A stretch of DNA of 64,000 bases from Gentiana macrophylla (Eukaryota; Streptophyta; Magnoliopsida; Gentianales; Gentianaceae), in the NCBI GenBank assembly GCA_026214975.1, contig CM047806.1, forward strand, positions 101,572,239-101,636,238, read 5' to 3'. The position numbers were made by a program, and so were the translations under genes. How positions within the stretch are numbered: position 1 is the first letter of the stretch; the number at the start of each line of letters is the position of its first letter. Shown one piece after another: positions 1 to 12,500 of the stretch. The notes under the pieces were generated by a model. The model had not been told where the DNA came from. It saw nothing but the letters and a program-made list of their open reading frames with translations, and did no database searches.

Positions 1-789
1 CAGAATCACTGATTCGCAACCGTATGCCTGGCTAAAAGGGGTTTCTCCAGTGGCCGAGTTGGGGGTTTTTCTATACGCCCATAATATGTTGGGCAAGTGC
101 TCGGTCCAACTTTCTTTTTCTTCCTCTAGGCGTTTCTTCAGCCCTATCTTGATCTGCCGGTTGGTCTGTTCGACCTGCCCATTAGCTTGGGGATAGCCGA
201 CTGAAGTGAAGTGTTGAGTGATGTGTAAACCAATGCACCATTCTTTGACGACCATGTCTTTGAACTGGGTCCCATTGTCTGAAACCAAAGTTTTTGGTAT
301 TCCGTATCTGCATACTATGTTCTTCCATAGGAATTTCTGTATCTGTTTCCCTGTTATTATAGCCAGTGGTTCGGCCTCAACCCACTTGGTGAAATAATCG
401 ATTGCTACGATGAGGAATCTGACATTGCCTGGGGCTCTAAAGAGTGGCCCTACTAGATCTACCCCCCACTGGTCAAACGGCCAGGGGGACACCATGGGAA
501 CCATGTCTTGGGATGGCCGATGTGACAAGTTATTATGCACCTGGCATGATCTGCACTTTTCCACCAACTCCCTGGCATCTTCTAACATTGTTGGCCAATA
601 ATAACTGAACAGCCTGCATTTCCTTGCAAGGGTCCGAGCTCTAGGATGATTTCCACAAATGCCCAAGTGTATTTCTTTGAGCAGGTAGTTCCCTTCTTCT
701 TCAGTTACACATCTTAGCCATGGGGCAACATACGACCTACGATAAAGTACTTCTTGGAACAGCGAGTACCTAACTGCTAAGAGCTTCAT
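1..789 (-). pseudogene. Ty3/gypsy integrase (partial at window edge)
   Basis: This minus-strand frame is open from a Met at 789 to the window edge. It shows an HHCC-type zinc-binding N-terminus (HLGICGNH, then CRSCQ). The DDE catalytic core follows, with first Asp in WGVDLVGP, second Asp in VSDNGTQF and Glu in ANGQVEQTNRQ. Integrase inserts the cDNA copy into the host chromosome. It lies about 145 bases downstream, in element orientation, of the archaeal-type RNase H, as expected at the end of a gypsy pol. No stop is seen in the visible portion, unlike gag and RNase H of the same element. The C-terminal domain is outside the window. Confidence 0.9.
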
Positions 790-933
790 TTTCCTGGCCT
801 GAACCTTATCTTGGGGCAAGACATTGTCTCTAAGATACAACACAATCGGATCCATCCACGTACTGGCCTGTCGGATCGGTTCAACTTTCTTCTGTTCGTA
901 GCTTCTCTCCCATAGTAGCTCCACCAGTACTTT

Positions 934-1320
934 CTATTCTGACAAAAATTTTGATGCCAATTTTGATAAATCATCTGCCCTTCTATTCTCAGCTCGGGGT
1001 ATTTGCACAACCTTGACTTGTCGAAATTTCTCTAGGAGAGTTCTAGTTGTCGCTAGGTATTTCCTCATACGCTTCTTCTTAGCCTCGTACTCCCTATTTA
1101 TATGATTTACAACGAGCTGTGAATCGCCATATACCTGCAGATCATCTACCCCAAGCATACTTGCCAACTTAAGCCCCGTGATCAGAGCTTCGTACTCAGC
1201 TTCATTATTTGTAGCCTTAAAGTCAAACCTTAGGGCATAGGGAAACTCCTCCCCTTTTGGACTGACGAGTAAGAGACCGGACCCTGCTCCAACCATACTT
1301 GATGCCCCATCCACGTACAA
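934..1320 (-). pseudogene. Archaeal-type second RNase H of Tat gypsy element
   Basis: A 128-residue frame with the four acidic residues expected of a ribonuclease H: Asp in MYVDGASS, Glu in NNEAEYEAL, Asp in YGDSQLVV and Asp in RRADDLSKLAS. A second, archaeal-like RNase H between the RT-linked RNase H and integrase is known for the plant Tat lineage. Within this frame the domain looks complete. It is separated from the integrase by about 145 bases without clear conserved sequence and ends in a stop there, probably from decay. It would help remove RNA from the RNA:DNA hybrid during reverse transcription. Confidence 0.85.
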
Positions 1321-1649
1321 GCTCCATTAATGTATCTCTTTGTTCGGCTGAGTGTCCTCTAGACGAAAAGATACTCCTTCAGCCAAGAAATCTGCCAAGG
1401 CCTGTGCTTTGATTGCAGTTCGAGGTCAAAAATCAATGTCATATTCTGCCAGTTCGACCACCCATTTTGCCAATCTTCCGGAGGTTTCAGGTCATCCCAG
1501 TATTTGTCGCAGTGGTTGATCGGTGATCACAGTAATGGGATGAGCCTAGAAGTAAGGTCTCAACTTCCTTGAGGCATGCACCAATGCCAACGCTAATTTT
1601 TCCACGTTCGAATATCTGACCTCTGGTCCGTGGAGCGCTTTACTCACAA
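1321..1649 (-). pseudogene. Ty3/gypsy RT-linked RNase H, downstream part
   Basis: This is the half of the RNase H domain lying downstream of the copia insertion. In minus-strand translation it reads VSKALHGPEVRYSN, then LALALVHASRKLRPYF, a TAG stop, and AHPITVITDQPL. The stop sits where related elements have Gln, so it fits CAG to TAG, a C-to-T change in a CHG methylation context. The upstream half continues at 15389. The rest of the stretch, towards 1321, is degenerate. Confidence 0.8.
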
Positions 1650-1654
1650 AGAAT
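1650..1654. repeat. Target site duplication AGAAT, left copy
   Basis: AGAAT lies directly before the TGTTGG start of the copia LTR and recurs at 15384-15388 after the CCAACA end. This five-base duplication is typical of LTR-retrotransposon integration. It places the insertion inside the gypsy RNase H. Confidence 0.95.
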
Positions 1655-3285
1655 TGTTGGACTTATTTTTGAGTTTTAGTGATGAGTGCCAGCTGATTTA
1701 TATCAGCAGACTAGGTTTGATCAAACAAGCACTGTAATAGTCACCGATTTATATCGCCAGATCGATCTATATCGATGGGGTAGATAGGTCGATTAGACTA
1801 GTCAAGAACCTCTTGAAGGCGAAGGTGAGGCTCAAACTCAGTTAATGAAGGCTAAGGGATCAAACTTAGTAATTAAAGTCAAGGATATGGAATCAGAATT
1901 TAGGCAAGTCTTTGATGACCTAAACTGATTACATATACCTTATGAAGAAGGTCTAAGTTCCTTAAGTTGAATGGTGATTGGAACTTAGTTATTTGCAAAA
2001 AGGTGTAATCTAACTTCATAAATAAAAAGTTAGGTAAAAGAAGTCTGCTGCATTGTGTTTGAAACACAGCAAATTATAGTTCAGCAGACTGATAGATATC
2101 TCAGCAGACTGATAAACCTGCTGATATATATACCTCGGTTAATTCAAGATTACATTGGAAGATTACATGCATAAGGACAGCCAACTACCTCTGATTTATC
2201 AAAAAAATCAATGGCTGAGATTAAAAAGACGTTGGGATGATTTAGGACTTTATCCAACGGTTTTAAGTCAAAGGGTGGACAGACTGCATTCTGTCAAAAA
2301 GGATTCTGACAGTGTCAGTCCTATTAATAGTGACAAAAAGCAAGTCAGATAGGACAAAACCAGCAACGGTTTTATTTGAATTTCAAATACAAGTCACATG
2401 GACTCCTACCTATAAATAGAGGACTTTCAACTCAGAAAAAGTGGATGAACTTTAAAGAGAAAAATATAAGAGATAATTCTGAGCTACAAGAACACCCTGC
2501 TGAACCTACTGAACTTTATACTACTGATCTAGAGAAAATCTTCAAGTGTATTCTGTATTCAAGCTACATCAAGTTTACACACTTGAAGACTGTAAGTCTT
2601 GATTATATCATCCTAATCAAGCTCTTTGCAATCGAATCATTTACTTGATTCAATCTTTATTTTACAAAGAACCTCATCAAGACAAAGTGAAGCATCTGTT
2701 GGGTGTGAAAGATCATTTGTTTGTGGTGGAGCCAGTGAAGAGGCAATCCTACCTTTCAAGGACCAGTGGAAGACTTTGGAGCAGCAATCCCATTTGTTCC
2801 TAGTTTTCTGTTTGTGAAGCCATAGTTATTGGTGAAGGACAAGCAACTTAGAAATCTTTGTAACAGATACATCAAAGATCTCTAATGAATTACCTCCAAA
2901 AAGAGAAGAGTGGGTGCGAGGATTACACCACCTGGAACCACTATAAAATCTGCCTACTTACTTTACATTTTAATTTATTATACACATCAACCTCTTTGAA
3001 TCTAGCAATCGAAATCACACACATACACTCATGAGTATCTAATACTTAGTATCATATTTAACAACAAGTATTAAGGCTTAATTTTTGATATAATTCCATT
3101 TGCACAAATTCAAGAAACTCAACTATCGATGACTACCGTGTATCGGCCAGGCTCTTGAGGTGTCAACAGACCACTTGAGGTATCAACAGTTTCTGAAGTT
3201 CTTGAGTTTGTTAACTCCAAAATTTTTAAGTGTTAAGTTTGTTCACCCCCTCTAAATCAACCAAAGCCTTTTCAAGGGACCAACA
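1655..3285 (+). repeat. Copia 5' LTR
   Basis: A 1631-base LTR beginning TGTTGG and ending CCAACA. A TATA box (TATAAATA, 2411-2418) marks the likely promoter, also present in the 3' LTR near 14484. Compared with the 1714-base 3' LTR it differs by many small changes. Several are CAG/CGA or CTG/TCG swaps, for example near 1843, 2290-2310, 2632 and 3005. Confidence 0.93.
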
Positions 3286-3286
3286 A

Positions 3287-3299
3287 TTGGTATCGGAGC
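3287..3299 (+). other. Primer binding site, initiator tRNA-Met type
   Basis: TTGGTATCGGAGC follows the 5' LTR by one base. It matches the usual plant site TGGTATCAGAGC except for one A-to-G change. Initiator tRNA-Met is the usual primer for plant copia elements. Confidence 0.88.
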
Positions 3300-3388
3300 G
3301 GTGCTTACTTACAAGAAATCATACTTGTTGTGCTTGTGAAAATATCTTGAAAACTATTTCAAATCACTGATTTTCAAAAACTTGCATC

Positions 3389-5013
3389 ATGGATAACAAC
3401 CAGTATGCTAAAACTATGCTGATGTGTTCTCTAGATAGATTTGATGAATATAAACGTCGAATGCAGGCTTACCTTGCTGCAACTCATGATGAAATGATGG
3501 ATGTGCTGACAGATGGACCACTGGAGATTGTCAAAGCAGTAACAGTGGGAGATGAGACACAGTACATTGCAAAACCAAAAAGAGAATGGAATGCTAAAGA
3601 TAGAAAGAGAGCAAACCTCAACAATATTGGTATTGACATCATTTATAGAACCTTGGATAGCAATATGTACATGAAGGTTAAAGATTGAAAAAAAGCTATA
3701 GAACTTTGGGACAAAATACAGTTGATCTGTGAAGGCACTGATGAAATCAAGAAGAATAAAATCAGTGTGGCAAAGAAGAAGTTCCAAAAGTTTGAAATGA
3801 AACCATTGAACAAATGGAATCTAGGTTCAATGCAATTATGGATGAACTCACCCTGCTGAGTGTTGTTTACTCAAAAGAAGAAATCAACACAAAAATCTTG
3901 GAAGCTTTACCTACTACAGAGGGATGGAAGATGAAGGTGACAGCCATAGAAGAAATGAGAAGACTGCATGAAGAGGATACATTCAAGTTGTTCTCAGATC
4001 TTAAAGCATATGAATTCAAAAAGATGTTGTCACCTACTACTGAAAAGGAAGAGCCAAAAACAACAGCACTGGCTGGTTCACATCAAGAAGAAGCATCAGA
4101 AGCTCAAGATGACTTACTGGATGAGATGCAAGAGCAGATTGCACTACTGAGCAAGAAGATCAGAATGATGAAAACTGGAAGAGGATCCCCAATGAATTTT
4201 ACAAGGAAATCTAGTGAAAAGAAGGAGGAATCCAAGAATGACAATGACTACTTGTGCTTTCAATGCAAGAAACCAGGACACTTCAAGCCTGAATGTCCTA
4301 AACTAAAGCAGAAAAAGGAACCAGGCTATATTTGCTTCAATCGCAAAAAGCCTGGACATTTTAGACCTGATTGTCCAGACCTACTGAAGACCAAAAGTCA
4401 ACAAAGAAGACTTGGCAAAAAGGCTATGATTGCTGAAGATGGATCTGGATATGAAGTGGAATCTGAAAAGGGAAATGAATCAGATGACACAGCATTGGTT
4501 GCTGATATGGAAGACTATGCATTAATGGCTAATATGGATAAAACAGAGGAGGTATACAATACTGTATCAATTAACACTCCTGCTGGAAGTGATTGTGAAT
4601 CAACCTGTGGTTCAAATCCTAGAAACTCTTACAATGAAGAAGCTTTGGATGCCATCCTTAATCAACTGAGGAAAATGCAATCTGGTTATGAGATTGTGAA
4701 GGCTGAAAAAGAAGCTCTTCAAGTAGAAGTTGGAAGATTGAATGCTGAATTAAGGGTTCTCAAAGGTAAAGAGAAAGATGTTGGACAGAATCAGTATAAG
4801 CCTTCTGAACATTCAGTAGCTTCAAAATCTGCTGAACCATCTTGTTCCCCTACTGCATACAAATCTGGAAAGCCTTATGGTGATAGAACAGGGCTTGGAT
4901 TTGGAACTCAACAATCTAACAAGAGTGGATCCAGTAAGGTCACTGAACCTAGTACCAGGATTGGTCCTAAGTTTGTGCCTGCACAAGATCCAACTCCCAA
5001 AAGGGTTCTTTGA
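3389..5013 (+). pseudogene. Copia gag
   Basis: Gag forms the particle and binds the element's RNA. It reads from ATG 3389 for 99 codons to a TGA and resumes after a frameshift at 3814-5013 (399 codons). The first zinc knuckle, CFQCKKPGHFKPEC, is intact CCHC. The second, CFNRKKPGHFRPDC, has lost its second cysteine to arginine. Acidic and coiled-coil-like sequence follows, with lysine- and glutamate-rich stretches around residues 290-330 of the second frame. The start was chosen because it lies about 100 bases beyond the primer site and the frame begins with gag-like sequence. The stop and frameshift make the gene non-functional as read. Confidence 0.85.
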
Positions 5014-5929
5014 GGCGAGAAAGCCTCTGCGCGAATGCATCAAAGAAGCAAAATCAGAAGTCAAAGAAGTCAACAGCTCCTAATAAAAAGAATAAATCAA
5101 AATATAGGACTACTGTGCCTTCTAGACCTACTGATAGCAGACCTGCTACCAAGTCTGCTGGACTACAAAGAGGCAAGAACCAGAAACATTCCAAGGATAA
5201 GAATCCTAAACCCAAAAATGTCAAACATTCTAGGGATACTTATCTCAGGGGGAAGGGTAGACTGTTCCCTACTAATGATGATTGGAATATTCCCGCATCT
5301 AATGATAGAAACAACAAGTATAACCATGCTGCTAGGGTAAAACCTAAGCAATGGAATCAGCAAAGGACTCAACAGAGGGCTTATACAAGACCTCAGCAGG
5401 GACCTCAACAGACTCCATACTACAGGGATGTTCCTAACAGACAGCGGACTAATGGTTATACCAATGATTCTAACAACAAGAATCACTTCAAACAGCACTA
5501 TAAACCAAAAGGCCAGAAAACATATGTGAATCCTACTCAACCAACTGTTAGAACTTATGGATGTGTAGAATACATGTATGAACCAAAGTATGACACTTTT
5601 AGGAGAAGACCTTATGGAAACATCCTGAGGTCATGCTTACCATCGACCATTATGGACCCAAACAGGTTTGGTACCTAAAATGTATTAACTTCATTTTGTA
5701 GGGTGTCTGGTACTTTGACAGTGGATGTTCCAGACATATGACAAAGAATAAGCATTGTTTGTCAGATTTTGTGACAAAGGATGGTCCAAGGGTGAATTTT
5801 GGCAACAAAAATACACCTGGATATACAAGAGGATATGGCGCACTTGTGAGGAATGGACTTACAATAAAAAATGTTGCTAATGTGGAAGGATCGGACTACA
5901 ACTTGCTGAGCCTTTGGACAATTAAGTGA
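5010..5929 (+). pseudogene. Copia gag-protease linker and aspartic protease
   Basis: The first part (5010-5678) is basic and rich in Lys, Arg, Gln and Asn, without a recognised domain. After a stop and frame change comes the retroviral-type aspartic protease. The catalytic motif reads WYFDSGCSRHMT at about 5710-5745, followed by YNLLSL-type sequence near 5900 where the conserved end of the domain is expected. DSG in place of DTG is common in copia proteases. The protease would cut the gag-pol precursor. The active-site motif lies just upstream of the Met that starts the longest local frame, so an ATG-only search misses it. Confidence 0.8.
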
Positions 5930-5930
5930 C

Positions 5931-7160
5931 ATGGGATACAAGGTCACTTTTGACAAAAACAACTGTATTGTCATCAGTGAAAGAGGTGATCAAGTTGTAT
6001 TGGCTGGCAGAAGACAACAAAACATGTACATTGTAGATTGGTCTCTGCGAGCCTCGAAACTCACGCTGCTGATTGTGCATACCAAGTCAGAACTCAATCG
6101 GTTATGGCACAAGAAATTAAATCACTTAAACTTTGATGACATCAATCAATTGGTGAAGAAGAAACCAGTGATTTGTTTACCTGAGATCACACTCAAGAAA
6201 GATACTATATGTGATGCATGTCAGCAAGGTAAACAGACCAAATCAAGTTTCAAATCAAAGACTAAGCAATCAACTAATAGAGTCTTGGAGCTGATGCATA
6301 TGGATCTTTTTGGACCAGTTACACCAACAAGTGTTACAGGAAAGAAATAAACCTTAGTGGTTGTGGATGATTATTCTAGATACACTTGGGTGGTATTTAT
6401 GAACAAGAAAAGTGAAACACTCAAGAAGATGCCTGATCTTTTGAAAAGATTACAAAATGAGAAAAGTTTAACAAGAGTAAAAATCGGATCGGACAAAGTG
6501 CGAGTTTCTTAAATAAAGTTATAAGAGAATATCAGAATGCAGAATGGTGTACTACATCAACTTGTCTTTCTTTGGTACACCTCAAAGAAAATGGAGTTCT
6601 TTGAAAGAAGAAACAAGACTTTAAAAGAAGCGGGAAGGACAATGATTTGTGAAGCATTGTTGCTGAAAGGTATTGAATTGAAGCAATTAACACTTGCATG
6701 CTATACACAAAAAAGAACATCAGTGAACAAAAAGCTGCTGAAGACACCTTATGAAGTTTGGAATGGAAGAAAACCCAATATATCTTATTTCCATCCATTT
6801 GGAAGTAAGTGTTTTATATTGAATCATAAGGAACACTTTAAGACATTCCAACCTAAATCAGATGAAGGAATTTTCCTGGGATATTCTTCAGTCAGCAAGG
6901 CATTCAGGGTACTGAACAAGAGGTCACTAAAACATGAAGAAACAATACATGTTGTGTTTGATGAACCTAAGTTCACTGGTATGGAAGATGAAGGTTGTGA
7001 ACCTGCTGAGAACTTACAAGTCACTGATCCAGATGGTGTTGAAGTGTTGGAAAGGTTTAATCACCTAAAAGTTTTGATTACGCCTCTCTTTGAACACCTG
7101 TTTGGTGATACTCTTGATGCAACAACCGGCCAGTTCAAGGATCTCTTGAACCCCTGTTGA
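5931..7160 (+). pseudogene. Copia integrase
   Basis: The pre-integrase zinc domain is visible as LWHKKLNHLNFDDINQL and then CDACQQGKQ, the HHCC pattern. The catalytic core starts at ELMHMDLFGPV (first Asp). A TAA stop follows at about 6348, then VVVDDYSRYTWVVF in the same frame, and the second Asp region near 6490 is degraded. The third acidic residue is in FFERRNKTLKEAGRT. The stretch YEVWNGRKPNISYFHPFGSKCF is typical of the copia integrase C-terminal side. At least two frame breaks lie within the domain. It lies between protease and RT, the diagnostic copia order (gypsy has integrase last). Confidence 0.85.
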
Positions 7161-7301
7161 AGATACTGGACAGACTCTCATCAAGATGAGGTTCCTAAGA
7201 ATCAATCTAACCGTAATCCACAATGGTTAAGGGATCACCCTACTGAACAAGTCATTGGCAACATTCAGCAAGGTGTAAGGACTAGAAGACAATTAGAAGC
7301 A

Positions 7302-8312
7302 ATGTTTACTTGTTTTCTATCTCAAGTTGAACCAAAAGTTGTTGAAGAATCAATTTCAGATCCAGATTGGATAATTGCTATGCAAGAAGAATTAAATGAA
7401 TTTGAAAGAAATCAAGTTTGGACACTAGTTGAAAGGCCTAGTCATGCTAATATCATTGGTATAAAATGGGTATACAGAAACAAACTTGATGAATCTGGTA
7501 CCATTGTAAGGAACAAGGCTAGACTAGTTGCAAAGGGATATTCTCAAGCAGAAGGAATATATTTTGATGAAACATATGCACCTGTTGCAAGATTGGAAGC
7601 TATCAGATTATTCTTGGCACATGCTGCATATAAGAACTTCAAGGTTTATCAAATGGATGTCAAAAGTACTTTCTTAAATGGCATTCTAGAGGAGGAAGTG
7701 TATGTTCAGCAACCTCCTGGATTTGAAGTTAAAGATCAAGAAGATAAAGTGTATAGACTCAATAAAGCACTTTATGGTTTGAAACAAGCACCAAGAGCAT
7801 GGTATGAGACTCTATCTCAATTCTTGGTGGACAATGGTTTTACAAAAGGCACCATTGATAAGACTCTTTTCAGAATCAATGAGAAGGACAGCACCCTGCT
7901 GGTGCAGATTTATGCTGATGACATAATCTTTAGTTCTGAAAATGAATTGCTGTGTGAGAAGTTTGCAAATCTAATGAAGAGCAAATTTCAAATGAGTATG
8001 ATGGGAGAAATGAACTACTTTTTGGGATTGCAAGTTAAACAGATGAAAGATGGAATCTTCATTCATCAAACCAAGTACACCAAGGAGCTGCTGAAGAAGT
8101 TTGGTATGGAAAACAGCACCAAGATATCAACTCCTATGAGAACAAATATCAGATTGGATGAAGATAAAGAAGGCAAAGATGTTGATCAGACCTTATACAG
8201 AAGGATGATAGGGAGTCTGCTGTGTACTTTTACTTGCCAAGCCAGACTGATATATCCTTTGTTGAAGGTGTTTGTGCCAGATTTCAATCCAAACCTAAAG
8301 AAAGTCATTTAG
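7302..8312 (+). pseudogene. Copia reverse transcriptase
   Basis: A 336-residue frame covers most of the RT domain. Recognisable blocks are [66 protein letters not shown] and the catalytic [11 protein letters not shown] (YADD). The domain copies the element's RNA into DNA. The frame shifts near 8220 and carries on in another frame at 8222-8470. A minor oddity is Ser for Ala in DVKSTFLNG. This is the best preserved part of pol. Confidence 0.92.
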
Positions 8313-8907
8313 GTGCAGTCAAAAGTGTTCTTAAATATCTAAAAGAGACTTTGGGAGTAGGGATATGGTACTCCAAGGATGGAAGTTTCAAGGTTATATC
8401 CTACTCAGATTCTGATTATGCTGGATGCAAGATTGATAGAAAAAGTACCACGAGAACACAATCGAGTTAATAGGAAATAGATCGGTTTCTGGTTCAAAGA
8501 AGAAAGCAGAACTCAATATCAACTTCCACTCTTTGAAAATTTGAATACATTCTTCTTTGAAGTAGGCGTGTGCACAAATACTTTGGCTAAGACAACAATT
8601 AAGGGATTATGGAATTGAAGAAAAAGAAATTCCAATCATGTGTGACAACACAAGTGCAATTGCAATTACTGAAAATCCTATTTTGCACTCAAGAACCAAG
8701 CACATTGATATGAGACATCATTTTATAAGAAATCATGTTGAAAAGAAGGATGTGGTGGTTCTGTATATCCCTATTGAAGATCAACTTGCTGATATATTCA
8801 CTAAACCACTTGATAGTGAAAGGTTTGCTAAACTAAGGACTGAACTTGGAATTATTAAAGTTGGTGATATTCAAAGAGTTGTCTTTGGAATTCACCAAGG
8901 GGATTAG
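8313..8907 (+). pseudogene. Copia RNase H, frameshifted
   Basis: The N-terminal motif SDSDYAGCKIDRKSTT lies at about 8405-8450. From 8450 to 8590 the frame is scrambled, with CTG-type codons apparently turned into TCG-, CTT- or TTG-like strings where related elements have conserved sequence. The C-terminal half resumes at 8638 with CDNTSAIAITENPILHSRT, HIDMRHHFIRNHV and DQLADIFTKPL, and ends at 8907. RNase H removes the RNA strand during reverse transcription. The dense errors in 140 bases flanked by clean sequence are unusual (see findings). Confidence 0.85.
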
Positions 8908-9090
8908 TCTTTGCTATGTTGGGTGAGCTCACTTAGCAGATTAGTCATTGGTGTCAACAATTCCATGTACTTATTGTTGGACAATTGAGCAAATGAGGTT
9001 GCCAAGGGGATTGGTCTTTGTCATGTTGGGTGAGCTCACTTGACGGATCGATCATTGGTATTAAACTTCATCTTGTATTATCGCTTGGAC
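8893..9090 (+). repeat. Two imperfect direct repeats with purine runs after pol
   Basis: Sequence starting CCAAGGGGATTRGTCTTTG and continuing through GTTGGGTGAGCTCACTT occurs at about 8894 and again at 9002, a period of 108 bases. The AAGGGGATT core resembles a polypurine tract. Repeated polypurine-like motifs downstream of pol are known in Sireviruses. That these act as extra plus-strand primers is inference. Confidence 0.7.
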
Positions 9091-9406
9091 AATACAAAGG
9101 AATTTAAGCATCGCGAGAGACCTTATCGGCGAGTTTCTTTGAGACACTATGTCGGCCAGTCTTTCTTGAACCAACCTCTCAGCGATGACAAGTCTGCTGA
9201 GTATTACGTTACACAGTCAAACTTATTAAAGTCAAAAAGCAGATTGGTGGGATATTTACTTTATCCTTTATAACCTCAGTTAACACGATCTAACGGTTAC
9301 AAATGTTATGGAGAAGATATGGGCCACGTGTCAAGTTAGCAGTTACTCAAATTAATCGTGGTTAATATGGATGTACGTGCACTGACGGTTACAACCACTC
9401 TCTGTC

Positions 9407-9524
9407 TATATATACAGACCTATACACAGAAGAAACACTCTACTGCAAATCTGTTTATATCTCTATTTTAACACTGTGTGAACACAGATTTACAAGCTTT
9501 CTTCTTCATCTTTTTCTTTTAACA
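9407..9524 (+). promoter_or_regulatory. Internal TATA box and leader before the extra reading region
   Basis: TATATATA at 9407-9414 stands 111 bases before an ATG in a good plant context (AACAATGGCG, 9521-9530). The leader between them is pyrimidine- and A-rich and has no upstream ATG that I could see. This is the arrangement of an ordinary plant promoter and 5' leader, independent of the LTR promoter. Confidence 0.5.
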
Positions 9525-12500
9525 ATGGCGGAAAAGACTGATGTTCAAGTCGGAGCAAGCCAAAGTGTGAGAGGTTTTTTTGTTGATGCTAATAAAACAG
9601 AGTTAGCTATTAACATTGGTCGAAGAATAAGGAGATATGAAGGCCTGGAGAATGTACTGAATATAAGATTGGAAACAATCTCTTACACAAATGTTGTCAG
9701 TTTTTGGAAGAATATTGTGGTAAATGAAGGAGAAGAAGCATTCAAAACAACTATGAATGCTCAAGAAATTGAAGTTTCCTCAAGTCTGTTGAGGGAAGTT
9801 TTTGGTTTTGAAGAGGTAATAGATGCTCTTGTAAATCCTGAGGAAATGGGATTGTCAAGGATCGATTTTGTTGATAGAATCAAGACCAATGATGCCATCA
9901 AATCAACTCTAGGCATCAATGTGAAACACATTGGTTATGAATACAACCTGCTGAGCAAAATCATTGCTAAGAACATATTACAATTTGGTTGGAAGTATGG
10001 ATACTCTATCGGGACCCAAGATAGAGTCTGCGATGATTATCTGCGAAGTATGAAATTTTATTGGGTGATATCAGTATCCACTACATGAAGAAAGTAGCCA
10101 AAGAAGAAAGAGAAGGAAAAGGAAATCCAAGGCCTTACCCTTAGGATTAATGGTTCGAGCCTTTTGAATCATTTGGAGATTCCTGATGTGGCACCTGAAA
10201 AGATAAACCAATCCAGATACAAGAAAGAGATTGATTATGCTATCCCTGGTCTGGATGATGATGAAGAAGGTGTTGTTGAGGCTGCTGAGAGTGATGATGA
10301 TGGAAATGATGGTGATCTTGGTCGTCGCGAGGTCAAGAAAGTTGTTAAGCTCTTTGCACCAAAGAAAATTAATGAGAAAAGAAAGGCTGCTTGATACAAA
10401 GAAGATTACTGAGATGTTAAATCCTAGAAAGACAAGAAAACAAACTACGAGCTCTTTGAGTCCACCGAGGACCAGTGAGATTGAGGTTCTTGAACCTCTT
10501 CTTTAACGCAAGGAAGAAAAGCATTGTTGAGATTTTCAAGGAACAACAGAGAGAAGCCAGTAGAAAGAGGAAGTCTACTGTGATTGAAATTGATGATGAG
10601 CCACTTTCCAAGAGGATGAAGGAGATTCTCCACAAAAAGAAACATGGAAAAGGGAAAGAATTGAAAATCTTAGAGGCTCAAAGGGAACAGGAAGAAGAAG
10701 CAGAAGAAGTAGAAGAGGCTATTGAGGCAGAACCTTTAACAATCATCAAGCCTAATAAGGATGCAGAGGTTGTTGTTGAGCAACCTACTGAAGAAATTAT
10801 TGAATCCTCACCAGAAGAGGCTGCTGAGCCATCTAAAACTGTACAGGTTGTTGTTGAGCAATCTGTTGGAGAACTACTGAGATCATCATGGCCGAGCATG
10901 TTGTAGAACTCATTGAAGAACCACAACAAACCACCGAGTCAACACTCTTTGTGGAAGTTGAAGTATTGGTACAAGACCCTGCAAGTCCGGCAATAGTTCA
11001 GGGGGAAGAGCAGTCTGCTGCTAACCCTGCTGATGAGCATGTAAGTCAGGGGGGAACCAAGTGTTGTACAGATGGAGGTAGTAGGAACTAATATTCAACC
11101 TGAGCAACCTACTGACCTTGAGACATCTGTGGAAGAAACTTTGAATCTACTTGTTGAGACCTTTGAAGGTCAGCAAGGTACTGGAACAGCTCCCAGAAGG
11201 TCATTCATGCCCTATGAAAGACATGAGAAAAAGAGGAAAGAAGGGTATGTTGATCCAAAGCTCCTATTGGTGGCTAATTATTTTCAATGGAAGTTTGGAT
11301 ACTATAAAAGACAAAAGCCAGCTGCAGAACCAATGACAGACTTTGAAGAATGGGCTTTTGAAAGACTGGGAGTGGAGAATCTGCTGGATCTGGTTGATAC
11401 CACCTTACTGCAATCAAGGCTGATGGATCTGTTTGATGATCAACAGAAAGAAGAGGGTATCAAGTTCAGGGTTCCAAGAGGTGATGATGATGACTCCTCA
11501 TCCTCTGATTCTGATGACAATCATCCCTCTGGTCCAGGAGAAGCCAGTGGAACTACCATGTTCACAGAACCAAGGGTAGAGCGAGTCTTCATCGATCTTT
11601 GGTCAATCCACGAGGAACAAAGAAAGCGGGTGATGGATGAAGATGTGGAACATCTCACCATGGATGATATTGAGGCACAAATCAATGAGGGCATTGACAT
11701 TGGTGCAAACAAGATGGTTGGTGAGATTGATCAGTTATTTATTGAAGAACCTGCTGAACATGTTGATGATCAGCAGACTATGGACTCAACTGATGAGAGG
11801 GTTATCGATCATGATGAACCAAGTGTCGATTCGAGGATTCAATTCAATATCAATCTTTGGATTGACACCTTTGAAGCACTCTCTAACCAACACCGCAAAT
11901 CTTCCGAGAAGGATTGGAGATATTGGGGAATTTCAACAAGAAAATATGGACATATTCCCTGATCAAGTTATTATGGCATTTATTGCACAAGAACCAAGGC
12001 AAGAAGTGGAGGTACATGTTGCTGAGGACCAAACAGCACCTGCACATATGTTGGAACATGAGGTACAGGCTGCTGAGTCTCAAACAGCACCTGGACAAAG
12101 GTTAGAACAAACTTTGGGTTTGGAGGAAATCCCTGTTGTTGTTGTCGTAGAGGCTGCTGTAGTGGAGCCTACTGGAGTCAAGACCACTGTAGGGAAAGAT
12201 GGTCAACAGTCTGTTGTTATTAATGAGGATGAGCAACTGTTGGACTACAACTACAGTGATGAAGAGTTTCAACTGTCTGAGGAAGAAGTTCTTGCTGATG
12301 AACCTGCACAAGATCCAATAATGGAAGATATTCTTGGTGCTATGGTTGAGGAAGGTCCTCCCCTGCTTTGGGAGAGATATGATCGAGCAATGGTTATGAA
12401 GCGGACAAAGGGCTCAATATAATGTAGAAGAGCTCTGTGATGGAGTTCTTTGGAGAAATGACCGTGGAGTACTGCAACATGTTGTGGAAGAGTTGAGGGT

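Noticed and set aside
3431..3787. 118-codon minus-strand frame opposite copia gag
   Set aside because: It is the antisense shadow of gag and has no domain.
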